64,000 nt of DNA, taken from Pseudomonas knackmussii B13. GTDB lineage: Bacteria; Pseudomonadota; Gammaproteobacteria; Pseudomonadales; Pseudomonadaceae. The DNA is taken from NCBI RefSeq assembly GCF_000689415.1, contig NZ_HG322950.1:3479501-3543500 (forward strand). The letters run 5' to 3'. A program made the position numbers and the translations under genes. Of this stretch, positions 59,956 through 64,000 are shown in pieces. The number at the start of each line of letters is the position of its first letter. Positions within the stretch are counted from its first letter, which is position 1. The notes beneath the pieces were generated by a model. That model saw only the letters and a list, made by a program, of their open reading frames with translations. It did no database searches and had not been told where the DNA came from.

Positions 59956-60981
59956 ATGCGTGAATCCACTGCCCCCATCCCCGCCCACATGACCGCCATC
60001 GAGATCACCCAACCGGGTGGCCCCGAAGTCCTGATGCCGGTGCAACGGCAGACGCCAAAACCCGCGCCCGGCGAAGTGCTGGTTCGTGTTCTTGCAGCGG
60101 GCGTGAATGGTCCTGACGTGCTGCAACGCAAGGGCTTCTACGCCCCGCCGGCGGGGGCTTCCGACATCCCCGGGCTGGAAATCGCGGGAGAAGTGGTTGC
60201 CCTCGGCAGCGAGCCCAGCCGCTTCGCCATCGGCGACAAGGTCAGCGCGCTGATTCAGGGCGGCGGCTACGCCGAGTACGCGGTGGTCAACGAACTCACC
60301 ACGCTGCAATGGCCTGAAGGCCTGAGCATGATCGAGGCGGCGGCACTGCCGGAAACCTTCATGACCGTCTGGGTCAACCTCTTCCAGCGCGGCCAGTTCA
60401 AGCCAGGCGAAACACTGCTGATCCACGGCGGCGCTTCGGGTATCGGAACCACGGCGACCATGCTGGGCAAGGCGTTCGGCGCGGCGAAGATCATCACCAC
60501 GGTGAGGAACGAACCGCAGCGCCAGGCCAGCCTAGCACTGGGTGCGGACCTGGCCGTCAATTACCTGCAGGAGGACTTCGTCGAAGCAGTGATGAAGGCC
60601 ACCGATGGCCGAGGAGCTGATGTGATCGTCGACATCATCGCCGGCGACTACGTGGGCCGGAACTTCCAGGCCGCTGCGCTGAACGGCCGCGTGGTGCAGA
60701 TCGGCGTCATCAAGGGCGCAGCGAAAGAACTGGACCTCATGCCCCTGCTGACCAAGCGGCTGACCCTCATCGGCTCGACCCTGCGCGTCCGCAGCCCCGA
60801 AGACAAGGCACAGATCATCGGCGAGCTGGAAGCGCAGGTATGGCCGCTGATCCAGGCCGGAAAGCTCAAGCCGGTGATCTTCCAGACGTTCGATCTCGCC
60901 CAGGCCCGCGAAGCCCACGAGCTGATCGACAGCAGCGGCCATATCGGCAAGATGGTGCTGACCGTGCAGCATCAAGGCTGA
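59956..60981 (+). CDS. zinc-less NADPH:quinone oxidoreductase (MDR family)
   Basis: The 341-residue protein is a medium-chain dehydrogenase of the QOR type: AIEITQPGGPEVL, LAAGVNGPDVLQRKGFYAPPAGASDIPGLEIAGEVV, then the NADPH motif LIHGGASGIGTTATML. No zinc-ligand Cys cluster is seen. It reduces quinones or enones. The ATG at 59956 has GAGGA upstream; an ATG 11 codons later is possible. It is a single gene under the divergent LysR. Confidence 0.92.
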   Translation: MRESTAPIPAHMTAIEITQPGGPEVLMPVQRQTPKPAPGEVLVRVLAAGVNGPDVLQRKGFYAPPAGASDIPGLEIAGEVVALGSEPSRFAIGDKVSALIQGGGYAEYAVVNELTTLQWPEGLSMIEAAALPETFMTVWVNLFQRGQFKPGETLLIHGGASGIGTTATMLGKAFGAAKIITTVRNEPQRQASLALGADLAVNYLQEDFVEAVMKATDGRGADVIVDIIAGDYVGRNFQAAALNGRVVQIGVIKGAAKELDLMPLLTKRLTLIGSTLRVRSPEDKAQIIGELEAQVWPLIQAGKLKPVIFQTFDLAQAREAHELIDSSGHIGKMVLTVQHQG

Positions 60982-61029
60982 CAATGGATGGCCCGCTGCG
61001 CAGCAGTGGGCCCTCGCACGGAGCCTATA

Positions 61030-61057
61030 GTTTCGGAACAATCTTAAGGTTTCGGAA
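61030..61057. repeat. direct repeat GTTTCGGAA
   Basis: GTTTCGGAA at 61030-61038 and 61049-61057, spaced 19 bases start to start, so both lie on nearly the same face over two helix turns. It lies between the quinone-reductase gene and the tRNA terminator. Confidence 0.5.
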
Positions 61058-61103
61058 ATGAACCACTGGCATTGTCTGCGCCAGAAGCCAGGGCCAGAAA
61101 AGC

Positions 61104-61127
61104 AAAAGCCCCGCAGTGCGGGGCTTT
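61104..61127 (-). terminator. intrinsic terminator of the tRNA-Ser gene
   Basis: On the minus strand AAAGCCCCGCA and TGCGGGGCTTT form a perfect stem followed by TGCTTTT, 15 bases after the tRNA CCA end. Confidence 0.9.
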
Positions 61128-61141
61128 CAGCTTGAAGCAGA

Positions 61142-61229
61142 TGGCGGAAGCGTAGAGATTCGAACTCTAGGACGGTTGCCCGTCGGCGGTTTTCAAGACC
61201 GCTGCCTTAAACCACTCGGCCACACTTCC
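61142..61229 (-). tRNA. tRNA-Ser (anticodon TGA)
   Basis: The 88-base class II tRNA has acceptor GGAAGTG pairing with CGCTTCC, discriminator G and encoded CCA. The anticodon stem GCGGT/ACCGC holds loop CTTGAAA, so the anticodon is TGA. A long variable arm and TTCGAATC in the T loop are visible. Confidence 0.97.
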
Positions 61230-61358
61230 GGAAGGGCCGCCATAGTACCGGATCGCAACACACTGTCAAACACTGATCCTGTACGGCCTACCGACGTTTG
61301 TTATGATTCCTACAACTACGGTCACGGAGTCCTACTCCGATTACAGGAGTTTCTAGCC

Positions 61359-62024
61359 ATGCAAGAACGGCAATTCATCAGCCCCGCCGCGATCGAGCAG
61401 AAAGAGGTCAGTGGCGTTCTGCGCAACACCTACGGCCTGCTCGCCATGACCCTGGCCTTCAGCGGCCTGGTCGCCTATGTCTCGCAGCAGATGCGCCTGC
61501 CTCACGTGGGCCCGCTGGTCACCCTGGTCGGCTTCTACGGTCTGTTCTTCCTCACCATGAAGCTGCGCAACAGCGGCTGGGGCCTGATCAGCACCTTCGC
61601 CCTGACCGGCTTCATGGGCTACACCCTCGGGCCGATCCTCAACCTGTACCTGGGCATGGCCAACGGCGCCAGCATCATCTCCTCGGCGTTCTTCATGACC
61701 GCCCTGGTGTTCTTCGGCCTGTCCGCCTATGTGCTGACGACTCGCCGGGACATGAGCTTCCTCGCCGGTTTCATCACCGCGGGTTTCTTCGTCCTGCTCG
61801 GCGCCACCCTGGTTTCGCTGTTCTTCCACATCAGCGGCCTGCAACTGGCGATCAGCGCCGGCTTCGTGCTGTTCTCCTCGGCGGCCATCCTGTTCCAGAC
61901 CAGCGCGATCATCCATGGTGGTGAACGCAACTACATCATGGCGACCATCAGCCTCTACATCTCGATCTACAACCTGTTCCTCAGCCTGTTGCAGATCTTC
62001 GGCATCATGGGTCGCGACGACTGA
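61359..62024 (+). CDS. yccA: Bax inhibitor-1/YccA family membrane protein
   Basis: The 221-residue protein starts at the ATG at 61359, with AGGAG 10 bases upstream. After a short soluble start (MQERQFISPAAIEQKEVSGVLRNTYG) it has seven membrane segments including LISTFALTGFMGYTLGPIL and ISLYISIYNLFLSLLQIFGI. This is the YccA type that interacts with FtsH in Escherichia coli. Its context beside tRNA-Ser and the tus genes is the conserved Pseudomonas order. Confidence 0.93.
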   Translation: MQERQFISPAAIEQKEVSGVLRNTYGLLAMTLAFSGLVAYVSQQMRLPHVGPLVTLVGFYGLFFLTMKLRNSGWGLISTFALTGFMGYTLGPILNLYLGMANGASIISSAFFMTALVFFGLSAYVLTTRRDMSFLAGFITAGFFVLLGATLVSLFFHISGLQLAISAGFVLFSSAAILFQTSAIIHGGERNYIMATISLYISIYNLFLSLLQIFGIMGRDD

Positions 62025-62042
62025 TCGAGCTGATATGTAGGC

Positions 62043-62067
62043 AAAAGGCCCGTTTCGACGGGCTTTT
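62043..62067 (+). terminator. intrinsic terminator of yccA
   Basis: AAAGGCCCG, TTTCGA and CGGGCTTTTT form a stable hairpin with T-run, 20 bases after the stop. Confidence 0.9.
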
Positions 62068-62139
62068 TGCTTTTTCCGGCCAGCGAAATTTCCACAAGCG
62101 CCGTATCATTGCCGGCACGTCCGCCGTACGACTTCAGCC

Positions 62140-62532
62140 ATGAAATTCGCCATTGCCCTCTTCGCTCCCCCGCACTCGCCCGCGGCCCGGCGCGCCCTGC
62201 GTTTCGCCGAGGCGACGCTCGCCGGCGGCCATGAAATCGTCCGCTTGTTCTTCTACCAGGACGGCGTGCACAGCGCGTCGAGCAATCCGGTGACCAGCCA
62301 GGACGAGCTCGACGTCGCCGCCTCCTGGAGCCGCTTCGTCAGCGAGCACAAACTGGACGCTGTGGTCTGCATCGCCGCCGCGTTGCGCCGTGGCGTGCTC
62401 AATACCGAAGAGGCCAGCCGCTATCAGCGCCCGGCAGCCAACCTGCAGGCGCCCTGGGAGCTGTCCGGCCTGGGCCAGCTGCATGAAGCGGCACAACTCG
62501 CCGACCGCCTGGTCTGCTTCGGAGGCGACTGA
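62140..62532 (+). CDS. tusD: sulfurtransferase TusD
   Basis: The 130-residue DsrE-fold protein is the catalytic subunit of the TusBCD sulfur relay: MKFAIALFAPPHSPAARRALRFAEA, then LDAVVCIAAALRRGV with active Cys77. It passes sulfur from TusA to TusE for 2-thiouridine at the wobble position of tRNA Lys, Glu and Gln. It is the first gene of a tightly packed operon. Confidence 0.95.
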   Translation: MKFAIALFAPPHSPAARRALRFAEATLAGGHEIVRLFFYQDGVHSASSNPVTSQDELDVAASWSRFVSEHKLDAVVCIAAALRRGVLNTEEASRYQRPAANLQAPWELSGLGQLHEAAQLADRLVCFGGD

Positions 62533-62891
62533 TGGCCAAATCCCTGCTGATCATCACCCGCCAGGCGCCCTGGTCCGGCCCCGCGGCCCGGGAAGCGCTG
62601 GACATCGCGCTCGCCGGCGGCGCCTTCGACCTGCCCATCGGCCTGCTCTTCCTGGATGACGGCGTTTTCCAGCTCGCGCCGGGGCAGAAGCCCACCAACC
62701 TGGAACAGAAAGACCTGCAGGCAAACCTCCAGGCACTCCCGCTGTTCGGCGTCGAAGATCTCTATGTAGCCGCTCGCAGCCTCGCTGAGCGCGGGCTTGC
62801 CGCCGACGGGCTGAGCCTGCCGGCACAGGTGCTGGACGACACCGCGCTGCGGCAGCTGACCCAGGACTACGACCAGGTGATCACCCTCTGA
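62532..62891 (+). CDS. tusC: sulfur relay protein TusC
   Basis: The 119-residue DsrF-like protein starts MAKSLLIITRQAPWSGPAAREALDIAL. The stop of tusD and its start share a base, as do its stop and the start of tusB. It forms the TusBCD heterohexamer with them. Three genes in the order D-C-B are typical. Confidence 0.93.
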   Translation: MAKSLLIITRQAPWSGPAAREALDIALAGGAFDLPIGLLFLDDGVFQLAPGQKPTNLEQKDLQANLQALPLFGVEDLYVAARSLAERGLAADGLSLPAQVLDDTALRQLTQDYDQVITL

Positions 62892-63190
62892 TGAGCACGC
62901 TGCATCTGCTATCCCATTCCCCGTTCGGCGACGGTCGCCTGGACAGCTGCCTGATGCTGCTTGGCAGCGACGACGCCATGCTGCTCAGCGGCGACGCCGT
63001 CTACGCCCTGGCCACCGGCAGCGCACCGCGCCAACGCCTGGAGTCGCTGCCCAACGCACTCTTCGCCCTCGACGAAGACCTCCAGGCCCGCGGCCTGCAG
63101 GACGCACTGCCGGCCAATGCAAAGGCGGTCGACTACCCCGCTTTCGTCGAACTCTGCACCCGCTACGACAAGGTCAACGCCTGGCTATGA
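62891..63190 (+). CDS. tusB: sulfur relay protein TusB
   Basis: The 99-residue DsrH-like protein starts MSTLHLLSHSPFGDGRLDSCL and ends FVELCTRYDKVNAWL. It is the smallest subunit of the TusBCD complex. Its stop overlaps the tusE start by 4 bases. Confidence 0.93.
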   Translation: MSTLHLLSHSPFGDGRLDSCLMLLGSDDAMLLSGDAVYALATGSAPRQRLESLPNALFALDEDLQARGLQDALPANAKAVDYPAFVELCTRYDKVNAWL

Positions 63191-63522
63191 ATACGCTCTC
63201 GGTCAACGGTCATAGCATCGCCCTGGACAAGGACGGTTACCTGCAGCATCTGGGCGACTGGTCCGAGGCCACCGCCGAGGCCTTGGCACTGCAGGAAGAC
63301 CTGCACCTCTCCGCCGACCACTGGGAAATCATCACCCTGCTGCGAGAGTTCTATGCCGAGTTCCAGCTGTCGCCGGCCAACCGCCCGCTGATCAAGTTCG
63401 TCGCCCAGCGCCTGGGCCCGGAAAAGGGCAACAGCCTGCACCTCAACCTCCTGTTCAAGGGCACCCCGGCCAAGCTTGCCGCCAAGCTTGCCGGCCTGCC
63501 GAAGCCGACCAATTGCCTATGA
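63187..63522 (+). CDS. tusE: sulfur relay protein TusE (DsrC family)
   Basis: The 111-residue DsrC-fold protein: TLSVNGHSIALDKDGYLQHLGDW, LSADHWEIITLLREFYAEF, and the C-terminal arm KPTNCL with the penultimate Cys110 that accepts persulfide from TusD and hands it to MnmA. Only the final Cys is present, as expected for TusE rather than dissimilatory DsrC, which has two. Confidence 0.95.
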   Translation: MNTLSVNGHSIALDKDGYLQHLGDWSEATAEALALQEDLHLSADHWEIITLLREFYAEFQLSPANRPLIKFVAQRLGPEKGNSLHLNLLFKGTPAKLAAKLAGLPKPTNCL

Positions 63523-64000
63523 CAGTCGCCCCGCTCGTCCTGCAGACTCCCGCCGAACACCCTTTCGCCCAGTTCGTCCGCATCCTCGGCAAGGGCAAGC
63601 GCGGTGCACGCAGCATGACCCGTGAAGAGGCCCGCGAAGCGCTCGGCCTGATCCTCGATGGCCAGGTGGAAGAGACCCAACTGGGCGCCTTCCTGATGCT
63701 GCTGCGACACAAGGAAGAAAGCGCTGACGAGCTCGCCGGTTTCACCGAAGCGGTGCGCGCTCGTTTGCAGGCTCCGGCCATCCCCGTCGACCTCGACTGG
63801 CCCAGCTACGCCGGCAAGAAGCGCCACCTGCCCTGGTACCTGCTGGCCGCCAAGTGCCTGGCCGGCAGCGGTACGCGCATCCTCCTGCATGGGGGCGGCG
63901 CACATACCGCGGGGCGCCTGTACACCGAACAACTGCTGGATGTGCTGAACATTCCGCTGTGCCGCGACTGGCATTCGGTTGGCAGTGCCCTAGACGAACA
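63519..64000 (+). CDS. partial TrpD2/YbiB-like glycosyltransferase family protein
   Basis: The first 160 residues are visible before the window ends. The start ATG overlaps the tusE stop. HPFAQFVRILGKGKRGARSMTREEARQALGLIL-like sequence and KKRHLPWYLLAAKCLAGSGTRILLHGG match the anthranilate phosphoribosyltransferase-like TrpD2 group. Such proteins bind nucleic acid rather than make tryptophan in E. coli YbiB. It is coupled with the tus operon in Pseudomonas. Confidence 0.85.
   Translation, partial: MTVAPLVLQTPAEHPFAQFVRILGKGKRGARSMTREEAREALGLILDGQVEETQLGAFLMLLRHKEESADELAGFTEAVRARLQAPAIPVDLDWPSYAGKKRHLPWYLLAAKCLAGSGTRILLHGGGAHTAGRLYTEQLLDVLNIPLCRDWHSVGSALDE

Overview
The window is bacterial chromosomal DNA with very high GC. 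Genes are packed with many ATGA or GTGA stop/start overlaps. The content (copper copABC genes, HxlR-EmrAB, a LOV/MerR light cluster, GTAGGAGCG-type REP palindromes, the tRNA-Ser/yccA/tusDCBE block) points to a Pseudomonas. Similarity to the P. aeruginosa/nitroreducens/citronellolis side of the genus is an impression, not shown. No phage, insertion sequence, integrase, rRNA or CRISPR array was seen.

Layout. 1-7.9 kb, minus strand: a gene cut by the window edge (possibly the small subunit of a hydroquinone-type ring-cleavage dioxygenase), a LysR regulator, a hairpin-rich non-coding block with a REP doublet, then a five-gene branched-chain-amino-acid-type (Liv) ABC uptake operon headed by an outer-membrane porin. 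8.2-13.3 kb: a Nudix hydrolase, then a minus-strand module of LysR regulator, M20 amidohydrolase, MFS carrier and DUF2817 peptidase-like protein. 13.5-16.8 kb: a DUF1302/DUF1329 envelope pair. 17-19.2 kb: a CapA-like phosphoesterase and a glutathione transferase. 19.3-26.8 kb: a nine-gene copper operon or operons (Met-rich protein, DUF2933, Cu(I) P-type ATPase, separate HMA chaperone, DUF411, copA, copB, copC) with three different regulatory sites: an Anr/FNR box, a CueR-type promoter and a CopR box. 26.8-37.3 kb: mixed single genes, including GlxA- and AraC-type regulators, an MBL-fold hydrolase, an amidase, a di-haem peroxidase with a YtkA-like lipoprotein, OsmC, a flavin reductase, a nitroreductase with a 13-G tract and a PaiB-like protein. 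37.4-40.7 kb: an HxlR-controlled EmrAB-type efflux operon whose pump gene is broken by a 7-bp tandem duplication.

40.7-57.7 kb is the most interesting part and looks like a light- and photo-oxidation-responsive supercluster. A MerR regulator of the LitR/CarH family without visible B12 ligands is divergent from a short LOV blue-light receptor. Repeated TGTACA motifs lie before a lipid-modification operon (SnoaL-like, SDR, FAD oxidase, DUF1365, CFA synthase-like, DUF2878). More TGTACA motifs lie in the promoter region shared by two divergent operons. One is a photolyase/cryptochrome operon: chalcone-isomerase-like, DUF3833, SDR, DUF6482, photolyase-related, DUF2256. The other is a seven-gene operon combining a thermostable-haemolysin-family protein, an AMP-forming ligase, a haem-oxygenase-like diiron protein, an SDR, a TPR protein and a complete two-component system. 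I know no described function for that seven-gene set.

57.7-64 kb: small conserved proteins, a LysR/quinone-reductase divergent pair, tRNA-Ser(TGA), the Bax-inhibitor-1 protein YccA, and the tusD-C-B-E sulfur relay for tRNA 2-thiouridine, followed by a TrpD2-like glycosyltransferase cut by the right edge.
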